From positions 124,001-188,000 of the forward strand of contig NZ_JALMDK010000014.1 in the NCBI RefSeq assembly GCF_023094165.1: a stretch of DNA of 64,000 nucleotides. Reading direction: 5' to 3'. The DNA comes from Crossiella sp. S99.2 (GTDB lineage Bacteria; Actinomycetota; Actinomycetes; Mycobacteriales; Pseudonocardiaceae). Positions 28,448 through 36,812 of this stretch are shown here, piece after piece. The stretch's first letter is position 1. The number at the start of each line of letters is the position of its first letter. The translations under genes and the position numbers were made by a program. The notes under the pieces were generated by a model, which saw nothing but the letters and a program-made list of their open reading frames with translations, had not been told where the DNA came from and did not search any database.

Positions 28448-29659
28448 TCACCTGGGCGCGAAGTCGCGGACGGTCAGGGCGGCGGCCAGGATCCGGGCGC
28501 CCGCCGGGTCGGCCGGGCTGTGGCCGGTGAGGGTGGCGATGCGGCGTAGCCGGTAGTTCAGGGTGTTGCGGTGGATGTGCAGTTCGGCCGCGCTGCGGTG
28601 CCGGTTGTGGCCGGTGTCCAGGAAGGTGCGCAGGGTCCACAGCAGGTCCTGGTGCGCGGTGAGCTGGTCCAGGATGCGGTGCAGGCGTTCCCGGCCGGGG
28701 CCCGGGCGGCAGAGCTGGTATTCGAGGAGGACATCGTCGAGTTGGTAGGCGCCGGGTGGGCGGCCCAGGCGGGTGGCCAGGTCGGAGATGTCGGTGGCCT
28801 CGTCCACGGCGTGCGGAATCTCGGCCCGGCTGAGCGCGGTGGCCAGGCCGGTGAGCAGGGTGGTGCCCGCGGCCAGGTGCAGGCGTTCGGCCAGGGTCAG
28901 CGCGGCGGCGACCTGGTCGGGGGTGTCCGGGTCGTCGGCCGGCAGTAACAGGGTGCCGCCGGTGTGGTTGAAGGCGGCCAGGGCGTGCGCGGGAAGTTCC
29001 GCCTGCAGGCGGCGGACCAGGGCGCGGGCGGCCAGTTGCAGGTCGGCGCCGTCGGTGTGCGGGGGCGGGCCCAGGCGCAGGTGCAGCACCAGGTGGGTGT
29101 GCGCCAGGGCCAGGCCGAGGCGTTCGGCCAGGGGTTCGGCGGGCGCGCCGGTGAGCAGGGCGGTGACCAGGGCGCGGCGGGCCTCGCGGTGTTCGGCGTC
29201 CAGGACCTGTTGTTCGTGCAGGTAGGAGGCTGCCACGGCGGGCACGGCGACGCTGAGGTAACTGAACAGGCCGGGCACGCCGGCGACCAGGTCGGGGATC
29301 TCCTCCGGTTCGGCGAGGGCGGCCATTGCTTCCCAGCCGACCTGGGCGGCGATGTGGTAGGTGCTCAGCACCACGTCCAGGGGCACGCCCTGCTGGGCGC
29401 GGCGGATGGCGGCGGCGATCTGCCCGGTCAGCTCATCGGGCCGGGGCGGGCGTTGTTCGCGCAGGCAGCGCAGGTAGAGCTGCAGGTTGAGCGCGATCGC
29501 CGCGCTGATCTCCTGGTTGACCAGTTGCGGCGGCAGCTGCTGGTAACCGGCCGCCCTGGCGACGAAGGCGGCCAGCACCTGCTCGGCGATCCGCGGGATC
29601 TGTTCCTCGGCCCGCCGGTACAGCGCCGCCCGGGGATCGGGCGCGGGTAAGTCCACCAC
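28448..29659 (-). CDS. PucR-family transcriptional regulator with a TTA codon
   Basis: 403 aa from GTG 29659. The frame is open to 29734, but those 25 codons include many A/T-ending ones (CCT, GTA, GCA, ATT, CTT), so I exclude them. The domains are an N-terminal RsbRD-like helical sensor region (about 10-170), a central GGDEF-like PucR segment (about 190-300) and a C-terminal PucR HTH (AAELHIHRNTLNYRLRRIATLTGHSP). Such proteins activate catabolic genes in response to metabolites. Codon 4 is TTA (29648-29650), which in Streptomyces needs the bldA tRNA. The target is unknown; neighbouring rhamnose genes or the small gene upstream are possibilities. Confidence 0.85.
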   Translation of the reverse strand: MVDLPAPDPRAALYRRAEEQIPRIAEQVLAAFVARAAGYQQLPPQLVNQEISAAIALNLQLYLRCLREQRPPRPDELTGQIAAAIRRAQQGVPLDVVLSTYHIAAQVGWEAMAALAEPEEIPDLVAGVPGLFSYLSVAVPAVAASYLHEQQVLDAEHREARRALVTALLTGAPAEPLAERLGLALAHTHLVLHLRLGPPPHTDGADLQLAARALVRRLQAELPAHALAAFNHTGGTLLLPADDPDTPDQVAAALTLAERLHLAAGTTLLTGLATALSRAEIPHAVDEATDISDLATRLGRPPGAYQLDDVLLEYQLCRPGPGRERLHRILDQLTAHQDLLWTLRTFLDTGHNRHRSAAELHIHRNTLNYRLRRIATLTGHSPADPAGARILAAALTVRDFAPR

Positions 29660-29848
29660 CGCCTGAGCCTTGCCGACCGTTGCGGTAAGCGCAATCCACT
29701 CCCGGGGTGCTACCCAGGTAGGCAGCCGCACCAACGGTGACCGCCCGGATTGTGCAGCTGCCCAGCAGTCCTCCCCTGATCGAGCGATGCGCGACTTCCG
29801 TTGCGGGCGCCGGAGGCAGAATCGTGGGCTCCAGGCGGCGGGAGGACG

Positions 29849-30199
29849 ATGCGACAGGATGACGGGGCCGTGCCGAAGTCAGTGGCCGAGTGCATGAAAT
29901 TACTGCGGCGCAAGGGTTTTCGCCAGAGCTTGGTCCGGGACGAGGTGACCAGGACGGATGCGGTGATGTTCAACCGGGTGTGGCGCGGGGTGCGCGAGAC
30001 CGTGCTGGCCTACTCCGAGTCCGAGGCGCTGGCCTACCGGGTGCGCACGGGCGACGCGGACGTGGCGGATCCGTTCACAGTGGACCCGGATCAGCGGATG
30101 TGGCATCACGGCGGCGAGTTCCTGGATGTGGCCGGACAGCTCCTGGCGCTGCCCCCGCCGCCGGGGCACAGCGCCTTCCCGCTCGCAGGCACCACCTAG
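29849..30199 (+). CDS. Conserved-looking hypothetical protein
   Basis: 116 aa, ATG 29849 with GGGAGGACG immediately upstream. It has no signal peptide or membrane segment. The sequence looks like a compact alpha/beta protein (VAECMKLLRRKGFRQSLVRDE, MFNRVWRGVRETVLAYSES, DPDQRMWHHGGEFLDVAGQL) with several Trp and His. I do not recognise a family. It is divergent from the PucR regulator and ends against the palindromic intergenic element. Confidence 0.6.
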   Translation: MRQDDGAVPKSVAECMKLLRRKGFRQSLVRDEVTRTDAVMFNRVWRGVRETVLAYSESEALAYRVRTGDADVADPFTVDPDQRMWHHGGEFLDVAGQLLALPPPPGHSAFPLAGTT

Positions 30200-30205
30200 C
30201 CCACC

Positions 30206-30316
30206 CACCGGCGAGTTGGGCAAACTGGTACGCCAATTTGGCCCAAGTGGGCGTACCAGTTGGCCCAAGTGGTACGAAAACGGCCGAGACTCCGTACCAG
30301 AACGGCCAACACTCGG
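30206..30316. repeat. Palindromic intergenic element, copy A
   Basis: It fills the gap between two convergent genes. The inner inverted repeat is AACTGGTACGCC (30223-30234) and GGCGTACCAGTT (30250-30261), a perfect 12-bp stem with a 15-nt loop. A second smaller dyad (TGGTACG/CGTACCA) follows, and the element ends with CGGCCAACAC (30303-30312). The reverse complement aligns over about 100 bp with the element at 58373-58493, with an uninterrupted identity of about 29 bp centred on the inner repeat. Confidence 0.75.
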
Positions 30317-30317
30317 G

Positions 30318-33300
30318 TCAGGTTGTGGTGGTGAAGGTCCAGGTGCCGGAGCCGACCTGGTATTCCGCGTGGCGAGGGGTGACGCGGAGGCGGGTGGCGC
30401 CGGGTGGGGCGGTGGTCTCGCCGAGCGGCAGGTGGATCTCGGCGGTGGCGCCGACCGGGACGGTGGCGGTGAGGGTCAGGCCGGTGGCGGTTTTCGCCCA
30501 GCTGACGCCGGCCTGGCCGCGGACAGTCGTGATGCCGGTGCGGGCCCAGTCCACGCCGGTGCGGGCGTCCGGGCGGATCAGGATCCGTTCGTAGCCGTTG
30601 GACAGCGGGCGCAGGCCGCCGACGTTCTCGTACAGCCACTGGGTGACGGTGCCCTGGAAGTAGTGGTTGCGGGAGCGGGAGTCCTTGTGCCACATCTCCC
30701 ACATGGTGTCCGCGCCCTGGTCGATCCAGTAGCCCCAGCTCGGTTCGGTGCGCTGGGTGGCGATGGCGTGCGCGAGGTCGGCGTGGCCGTGTGCGGTGAG
30801 CACCGGCAGCAGCACGCTGGTGCCCAGGCAGCCGGTGTTGAGATGGTTGCCGCGCCTGCGGATGTCGGCGGCCAGACTGTCCACAACGGACTGCACGGAC
30901 TCCGTTGGCACCAGGCCGAAGGCGAGTGGGATGGCGTTGCTGGTCTGCCGGTAGCCCTGGTCGCGGTCGCTGTTGTAGTGGCCGTTGCGCAGGAAGGTGC
31001 GGTTGAGGGTGTCCTTGGCCGCGGCGGCGACCGCGCGGTAACGGACCGCGATGTCCTGGTGTCCCAGCATCTCCCCCATCTCCGCGACGCCGATCAGCGC
31101 GCGGTGCAGGTAGGCGGTGGCGGTGAGGCGGTTGTCCTCGGGGGCCACGCCCCAGGGCGCGTCCGGGGGCAGGAAGTCGCCGAGGGCGGTCAGCGCGAGG
31201 CCGTCGCGCATCCGGTTGATCTCCCAGTCCAGGTAGCCGGTGAGCGCGGGCCAGTGCTCGGCGGCCAGCCGGTCGTCGCCGTACCAGCGGTGCATTTCCC
31301 TAGCCAGGAAAGGGAACACGGTGGTCCACTCGGGAGTGGGGGCGAGTTGCCGGTAGCCCCAGCGGCCGCCGTTGGGCACGATCACCGGGACCTGCCCCGC
31401 GGTGTCCTGGGCGTCGGCCAGATCGCCCACCCATTTGGCGAAGAACCGTTGCATGCCAAAGGCGTATGCCATGCTGGGCGCGCCGACCTGGGCGTCGCCG
31501 GTCCAGCCGTTCTTCTCGTACTTGGGGGTGTCGGTGGGCAGCGCGTGCAGGTTGTTCACGATGGTGCGCCGCATCATCCGGTCCAGCTGCTCGAACATGG
31601 GTTCGCTGCACCGGAATTCGCTGACCTCGGGCACATCGCTGTGCACCAGCCTGCCGAGCACCTGTTCCGGTCGCGGGCCGGTGATCTCGACGTAGCGGAA
31701 GCCCTTGTAGGAGAAGCGGGGTTCCCAGGTCTCCGCGCCGGTGCCCGCGGTGAGGTACTCGTCGCGTTGCTGGCGGAGGTCCTTGACGTGTTCGTTGACC
31801 GACTGCACGCTGCCGTCCGGGTTGAGTTTCTCCCCGTGCAGCAAGGAGATCCGAGTGCCGGCGGGGGCGCGGACGGTGATCTGGGTCCAGCCGGCCATGG
31901 TGCGGCCCATGTCGACGATGTGCACGCCGGGGCGTAGTTCGGTGATGCTCGCCGGGCGGATGGTCTCGGTGATCCGGATGGGTTCGTTGGGCTGGGCGCG
32001 CAGTTCTCCGGTGGGGGCGGGCACCGTTCGCGCCGCGGTCCAGGGGCCGGGAGCGTGCCGGGCGTCGTGGGTTTCGCCGGAATACAGGGAATTCACCTGG
32101 GTGTGACTGTCGGTGATCTTCCAGGTCCCGTCGGTGCCGATGGTGGTGCGGGCGCCGCCGGGGTGCTCGATTTCCAGCTGGGCCAGCAGTCTGGGTTCGC
32201 CGTGCCACTTGGCCAGGTGCCAGTCCCACACGTTGATCGTGGTGAGGCCGTAGAAACCGCGGCCCAGGGTGACGTCAAGCTGGTTGTCGCCCTGGCGGAG
32301 CTGCCCGGTGACGTCGTGCACGGCGTAGAGCACGGTCTTGTCGTAACCGGTGAAGCCCGGGTCCAGGACCTGGTCGCCGACCCGGCCGCCGTTGAGCTGG
32401 GCCTCGTAGTAGGCCAGGCCGCTGAGGTAGAGGCGGGCCCGCAGGACCGGGCGGTCCAGGCGGAAGTCCTTGCGCAGCAACGGCGCCGGTAGCTGGGTGG
32501 CGGGCACGGCGACGTTGCGGCCCCACGGGCCTTCGCCGTAGCGGGCCAGCACGGTGGCGGCGGGCCAGGCGCTGTCGTCGTAGCCGGGGCTGGTCCAGCC
32601 GGGGTGCGCGGTGTCGGTGGCCCGCCAGCCGGGGCCGGTGCGCAGTTCGACGGTGCCGCCGTCGGCGAGTTCGACGATCAGGCGCAGCAGCAGACCGGCC
32701 GGGCCACCGCGGTTGGCGGCCTCGGCGGCCAGGGTCAGCGCGGACCCGGTGGCGCGCACCACCTCGGTGACGTCGACCAGGTGCGCGGCGGCCCAGGAGT
32801 TGCCGGAAGCCATGGCGGACAACACTTCCCGGCCATGCAGGTGCACGGTGAGGTTGTCGTCGGCGGTGGCCACCAGGGTGGCCTTGCGGACCTCGCCGGG
32901 CAGGTCGAGGGTGGCGCGGAACCAGCGGGAGCCCAGCGGCGCGGTACTCAGCGTCCAGCCGGGGCCGCCGATCCAGGAGGCCGGGTCCACCCCGGGCGGC
33001 GGGGGCGGGGCGGTCGCGCCGATCCAGTCCGCGGCCCAGGGACGGCCGAGCTGGCCGGTTTCCCACCAGGCCGGACTGCTCCACGCCGAGGGCCGATTGT
33101 CGCCGTCCCAGACCCGGACCCGCCAGTGGTAGCGGGTACGCGGGTGCAGTGCCGGACCGTCGTAGCGGATGCCGAGGGTGCGGGCCGAGCGGACCGGTCC
33201 GCTGTCCCAGTGCGGGCGGCGGTCCCCGAACTGCCCGGGGTCGGTGACCACCTGGACCTGGTAAGCGGTCTGGGTGGCGCCGTTGCGGTCGGCACGCAGG

Positions 33301-33497
33301 ATCCAGGCCAGCCTGGGCGCTTCGACATCGGTGCCCAGGGGGTTGGTCGCGTACTCCACGGTGAGCCGGTCGATGGTCAACGCGCTCACGGCCGTGTCCT
33401 CCCCCGCCTCGGCGATCTCGCCACTCGACAGTGCCACCGCCGCCGCGCCCGCGCCAGCACCGCGCAGGAAGTTCCGCCGGTTCACCCGCCTGGCCAT
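30318..33497 (-). CDS. Tat-exported GH78 alpha-L-rhamnosidase
   Basis: 1059 aa. The ATG at 33497 has GGAGG 5 nt upstream. The twin-arginine signal RRNFLRGAGAGAAAVAL predicts export of the folded enzyme. The order matches GH78: N-terminal beta domains (LTVEYATNPLGTDVEAPRLAW; TRYHWRVRVWDGD), a carbohydrate-binding-like beta sandwich, and an (alpha/alpha)6 barrel with KNGWTGDAQVGAPSMAYAF and WGYWIDQGADTMWEMW near the C-terminus, the stretches that hold the catalytic carboxylates. It releases terminal L-rhamnose from glycosides or polysaccharides, which fits the rha operon 3 kb away. A GCTGACC/GGTCAGC dyad lies 103 bp upstream. Confidence 0.93.
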   Translation of the reverse strand: MARRVNRRNFLRGAGAGAAAVALSSGEIAEAGEDTAVSALTIDRLTVEYATNPLGTDVEAPRLAWILRADRNGATQTAYQVQVVTDPGQFGDRRPHWDSGPVRSARTLGIRYDGPALHPRTRYHWRVRVWDGDNRPSAWSSPAWWETGQLGRPWAADWIGATAPPPPPGVDPASWIGGPGWTLSTAPLGSRWFRATLDLPGEVRKATLVATADDNLTVHLHGREVLSAMASGNSWAAAHLVDVTEVVRATGSALTLAAEAANRGGPAGLLLRLIVELADGGTVELRTGPGWRATDTAHPGWTSPGYDDSAWPAATVLARYGEGPWGRNVAVPATQLPAPLLRKDFRLDRPVLRARLYLSGLAYYEAQLNGGRVGDQVLDPGFTGYDKTVLYAVHDVTGQLRQGDNQLDVTLGRGFYGLTTINVWDWHLAKWHGEPRLLAQLEIEHPGGARTTIGTDGTWKITDSHTQVNSLYSGETHDARHAPGPWTAARTVPAPTGELRAQPNEPIRITETIRPASITELRPGVHIVDMGRTMAGWTQITVRAPAGTRISLLHGEKLNPDGSVQSVNEHVKDLRQQRDEYLTAGTGAETWEPRFSYKGFRYVEITGPRPEQVLGRLVHSDVPEVSEFRCSEPMFEQLDRMMRRTIVNNLHALPTDTPKYEKNGWTGDAQVGAPSMAYAFGMQRFFAKWVGDLADAQDTAGQVPVIVPNGGRWGYRQLAPTPEWTTVFPFLAREMHRWYGDDRLAAEHWPALTGYLDWEINRMRDGLALTALGDFLPPDAPWGVAPEDNRLTATAYLHRALIGVAEMGEMLGHQDIAVRYRAVAAAAKDTLNRTFLRNGHYNSDRDQGYRQTSNAIPLAFGLVPTESVQSVVDSLAADIRRRGNHLNTGCLGTSVLLPVLTAHGHADLAHAIATQRTEPSWGYWIDQGADTMWEMWHKDSRSRNHYFQGTVTQWLYENVGGLRPLSNGYERILIRPDARTGVDWARTGITTVRGQAGVSWAKTATGLTLTATVPVGATAEIHLPLGETTAPPGATRLRVTPRHAEYQVGSGTWTFTTTT

Positions 33498-33600
33498 GCC
33501 CGCCTCCCGTGACCCCGGCCGCTCTGTCCACAGTGGACGAAGCTGGTCCGGTGCCGCCCGGACACGGACGATAGGGAGACTGGTGCGCGGCAACAATCAC

Positions 33601-33620
33601 GCTGACCGGTGTTGGTCAGC
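33601..33620. promoter_or_regulatory. Inverted repeat between GH78 and nucleotidyltransferase genes
   Basis: GCTGACC (33601-33607) and GGTCAGC (33614-33620) form a perfect 7-bp dyad with a 6-nt spacer in a divergent intergenic region. It is a likely binding site for an unidentified regulator, and it does not match the LacI operator of the rha operon. Confidence 0.45.
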
Positions 33621-33655
33621 CGCGAACGGGTGAGCTTGGCTGGCAGACTGGGCTG

Positions 33656-34489
33656 ATGCCGCCTGCCGAAGCCATCCGCATCGCCGCTCGTTACCTGGCC
33701 ACCGCCGATCGCCTGCTACCCGGCAAGATCGTCGGCTGCTACCTGATCGGCTCGGCCGCGCTGGGCGCCTGGCGGGCCGGGCGCAGCGATGTCGACTTCA
33801 TCGCGGTGCCGGCCGGGGAGTGCGGTGCGCGGGAACTGCGCCGGTTGCGGGTGTTGCACGTGGCGGGCAACCTCCGCACCGCCGGTCGGGCCCTGATCAG
33901 GGCCGATCCGAGCATTCCCGGCACCATGAACGGCGCGTTCGTCGCGGCCGCGGACCTGGGCAAGCCGGTGACGCAGATCCGCCCATTGGCCGCGCACAGC
34001 GGGCGATCCTTCAAGCGGGGCGCGGGTTTCGACGTGAACCCGGTGATGTGGAAGGTGCTCCGCGAAGGCGGGATCCCGGTCCGCGGCGACTCTCCGGACC
34101 GGCTCGGACTGGACCCGGAACCACACCTGCTGCGGGCCTGGAACCTGGACCAGCTCCGCGGTCACTGGCAGCACTGGGCGCACCGGTGCGTATCCGATCC
34201 GCCCAGGGACAAGCCGCTGATCCCGGCACACCGGCAGGCCCTGGCCAGGGTGCTCGGTCCGCCGCGGCTGCACCACACCATCGCCACCGGCCAGGTGATC
34301 GCCAAGGAAACCGCGGTCGAGTACGCCCTGGACACCTTCGACTCGCGCTGGCATCCGATGTTGCGGGCCGCGCTCGCCCAGCGCACCGGCGAGCCGGGCC
34401 CGGAATTCCCGGAGCCCGGCCGATTACCGCGACTGGCCGGTGAGTTCACCCTGGAAGTGATCGCGGCCGCGGAACGGTGGGCGGAATGA
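33656..34489 (+). CDS. Nucleotidyltransferase-fold protein (aminoglycoside adenylyltransferase-like)
   Basis: 277 aa, ATG 33656. Residues 31-49 carry the minimal nucleotidyltransferase signature IGSAALGAWRAGRSDVDF, with Asp45 and Asp47 as metal ligands, followed by an all-helical C-terminal domain. This matches the layout of AadA/DUF4111-type proteins, which adenylylate aminoglycosides or other small molecules. No resistance phenotype can be inferred, since most chromosomal actinobacterial members have unknown substrates. A CAGACT hexamer 6 nt before the ATG may be the -10 of a leaderless transcript. The stop codon abuts the stop of the convergent AA10 gene. Confidence 0.75.
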   Translation: MPPAEAIRIAARYLATADRLLPGKIVGCYLIGSAALGAWRAGRSDVDFIAVPAGECGARELRRLRVLHVAGNLRTAGRALIRADPSIPGTMNGAFVAAADLGKPVTQIRPLAAHSGRSFKRGAGFDVNPVMWKVLREGGIPVRGDSPDRLGLDPEPHLLRAWNLDQLRGHWQHWAHRCVSDPPRDKPLIPAHRQALARVLGPPRLHHTIATGQVIAKETAVEYALDTFDSRWHPMLRAALAQRTGEPGPEFPEPGRLPRLAGEFTLEVIAAAERWAE

Positions 34490-35095
34490 TCAGAAATTGA
34501 CGTCGATGCACTGGTAGAACGCGTTGCCGGTGTCCGCGATATCCCACACCGCGAGGATCAGGTGCCTGCCGGACTTGCCGCCGGGCACCGTGCCGGTGTG
34601 CGAGACCGCGTTCGGCGGCCGGGCGCCACCGTTGTTGACACTGATGAACGGGTTCGGATCCAGAGCGGCCCTGGTGAGTTTCGCGGTGGAGTTCCAGCCG
34701 TTCTTGGTGATGAAGTACTTGAACGAGGTGGTCGCGTGCGGCGCGGTCAGCCACCAGCTGAACGTGCGGCTCGCGCCGCTGGTCAGGTTGGTGGAGGGCC
34801 AGCTCCCGCCGCGCGGGTCGTCGAGCTGGGCGAACTGCCCGAGTCCGCCGGAGCAGATACTGCCGTCGGCCGGTCCGCGGGCCGGGAATCCCTTGGGTCC
34901 CTCGACACTTTGCGGTTCCCACTGGATCGGCCCGCAGTTCTTCGCGGTGCCGAGTTTGCAGAAGTAGGCCCGGCTGTTCGGACCGTTGGTGTATCCATGC
35001 GCGCTGGCCGTGGCCGGCACCAGGACGGACAACGCCATCAGCGCCAGGCTCAGGAAGCCGACCAGAATTGATCGCTTGATCGGAGTGGTACGCAA
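34490..35095 (-). CDS. Secreted AA10 lytic polysaccharide monooxygenase
   Basis: 201 aa, TTG start with GGAGG 5 nt upstream. A Sec signal (residues 1-32, ending ATASA) leaves His33 as the mature N-terminus (HGYTNGPNSR). With His120 (LTAPHATTSF) it forms the copper histidine brace, and Phe193 (NAFYQ) is the expected axial residue. Four cysteines could form two disulfides. It is a single catalytic domain without a binding module. AA10 enzymes cleave chitin or cellulose oxidatively. The NAFYQCIDVNF end resembles chitin-active small LPMOs, but the substrate is inferred. Confidence 0.93.
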   Translation of the reverse strand: MRTTPIKRSILVGFLSLALMALSVLVPATASAHGYTNGPNSRAYFCKLGTAKNCGPIQWEPQSVEGPKGFPARGPADGSICSGGLGQFAQLDDPRGGSWPSTNLTSGASRTFSWWLTAPHATTSFKYFITKNGWNSTAKLTRAALDPNPFISVNNGGARPPNAVSHTGTVPGGKSGRHLILAVWDIADTGNAFYQCIDVNF

Positions 35096-35203
35096 GGCAA
35101 CCTCCGCGATGTTTCCGGCGGCGGGGGTTGCACCTCATGATGACAGCGGCCGCACATAACGCGTCAGCGACTATCGTCGGAATCAGGCCATGAATCGCAC
35201 GAA

Positions 35204-35241
35204 GGGCCGGGCGTTGTCGAAAAACGGACAACACCCGGCCC
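35204..35241 (-). terminator. Terminator hairpin of the 6-phosphogluconate dehydrogenase gene
   Basis: GGGCCGGGCGTTGTC (35204-35218) pairs with GACAACACCCGGCCC (35227-35241) over 15 bp with one G-U pair and an 8-nt loop containing an A run. It starts 11 bp past the stop codon. Confidence 0.75.
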
Positions 35242-35252
35242 CGGCACCGGAA

Positions 35253-36716
35253 TTACTCGGCCTGTTCGGCCTTGTCCGGGGTGGCCCACAGAGTGTGGAA
35301 GGAGCCCTCGGCGTCCACCCGGCGGTAGGTGTGCGCGCCGAAGTTGTCCCGCAGGCCCTGGATCAGCGCGGCCGGCAGCCGGTCGCGGCGCAGGCCGTCG
35401 TAGTAGGCCAGCGAGGAGGAGAAGGCCGGGGACGGCACGCCTTCGCGCACCGCGTCCACGACCACCCGGCGCCAGCTGTCCACGCCGCTGGCCACGGCCT
35501 CGGCGAAGTACGGGGCGACCAGCAGGCTGGGCAGGTCCGGGTTGGCGTCGTAGGACTCGCGGATGCGGTCCAGGAACCGGGCCCGGATGATGCAGCCGCC
35601 GCGCCAGATGGTGGCGGTGGAGCCCAGGTCGATGTCCCAGCCGTATTCCTGGCTGCCCGCCCGGATGTGGTCGAAGCCCTGGGCGTAGGCGACCACCTTG
35701 GAGGCGTAGAGCGCCTTGCGCACGTCCTCGATGAACGCGTCCCGGTCGCTGTCCTTGACCCAGCCCGCGCCCGCCTCGCCGCCGAATGCCGCGGCCGCGG
35801 CCGCGCGCTGGTCGGCGTGCCCGGACAGGGACCGGGCGAAGGTGGCCTCGGCGATCCCGGTGATCGGCACGCCCAGGTCGAGGGCGCTCTGCACGGTCCA
35901 GCGGCCGGTGCCCTTCTGCTCGGCCTGGTCCTGCACCACGTCCACGAACGGCTTGCCGGTGCGGTGGTCGGTGTGCGCGAGCACGTCCGCGGTGATCTCG
36001 ATCAGGAAGGATTCGAGGTCGCCCTCGTTCCAGCCGCGGAAGATCTCCGCGATCTCCGCCGGGGTGGCGCCCAGACCGGCCCGGAGCAGGTCGTATGCCT
36101 CGGCGATGAGCTGCATGTCGGCGTACTCGATGCCGTTGTGCACCATCTTGACGAAGTGACCGGCGCCGTCCGGGCCCACGTGCACGCAGCAGGTCTGGCC
36201 GTCGACCTTGGCCGCGATGGACTCGAACACCGGGCCGAGCCGCGCGTAGGACTCCTTCGACCCGCCGGGCATGATGCTCGGCCCGAGCAGCGCGCCCTCC
36301 TCGCCGCCGGAGACCCCGGTGCCGACGAAGTGCAGGCCCTTCTCCTTGAGCGCGGCCTCCCGGCGGCGGGTGTCGGCGAAGTGCGCGTTGCCGCAGTCGA
36401 CCACGATGTCGCCGGGCTCCAGGAGTTCGGCCAGCTCGTCGATGACCGCGTCGGTCGGGCCGCCCGCCTTGACCATGACGATGGCCACCCGCGGCCGTTC
36501 CAGGGCGTCCACGAACTCGGCCAGGGTCTCCGCCGGGACGAAGGTGCCCTCGTCACCGTGCTCGGCGACCAGGCTCTTCATCCGCTCCACCGACCGGTTG
36601 TGCACGGCGACCGGGTAGCCGTTGCGGGCCAGGTTGCGGGCCAGGTTGCGGCCCATCACCGCCAACCCGGTCACCCCGATGCGTGCCGTCGCGGTCCTGG
36701 AGGTCTCGCTGCTCAT
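35253..36716 (-). CDS. gnd: 6-phosphogluconate dehydrogenase (decarboxylating)
   Basis: 487 aa from ATG 36716 (GTG 36725 is an alternative). It catalyses oxidation of 6-phosphogluconate to ribulose 5-phosphate with reduction of NADP+ in the pentose phosphate pathway. The coenzyme motif is GVTGLAVMGRNLARN, followed by VHNRSVERM, GVSGGEEGALLGPSIMPGG, the substrate-binding KMVHNGIEYADMQL and a long C-terminal helical domain ending LWATPDKAEQAE. The length of about 490 aa indicates the long, dimeric GndA type. Confidence 0.96.
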   Translation of the reverse strand: MSSETSRTATARIGVTGLAVMGRNLARNLARNGYPVAVHNRSVERMKSLVAEHGDEGTFVPAETLAEFVDALERPRVAIVMVKAGGPTDAVIDELAELLEPGDIVVDCGNAHFADTRRREAALKEKGLHFVGTGVSGGEEGALLGPSIMPGGSKESYARLGPVFESIAAKVDGQTCCVHVGPDGAGHFVKMVHNGIEYADMQLIAEAYDLLRAGLGATPAEIAEIFRGWNEGDLESFLIEITADVLAHTDHRTGKPFVDVVQDQAEQKGTGRWTVQSALDLGVPITGIAEATFARSLSGHADQRAAAAAAFGGEAGAGWVKDSDRDAFIEDVRKALYASKVVAYAQGFDHIRAGSQEYGWDIDLGSTATIWRGGCIIRARFLDRIRESYDANPDLPSLLVAPYFAEAVASGVDSWRRVVVDAVREGVPSPAFSSSLAYYDGLRRDRLPAALIQGLRDNFGAHTYRRVDAEGSFHTLWATPDKAEQAE

Positions 36717-36812
36717 CCTGCCCACCGTTCCGTGTCTGTGGCTGGTGCTACCTAGCGCAACACCAACCCTGCCACCTGTACTCCCTCTTCAACGTGCGGG
36801 ATCAAGGATCGT

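Noticed and set aside
33656..34489. Aminoglycoside resistance gene
   Set aside because: Only the general nucleotidyltransferase signature is present; many chromosomal homologues have no resistance role.
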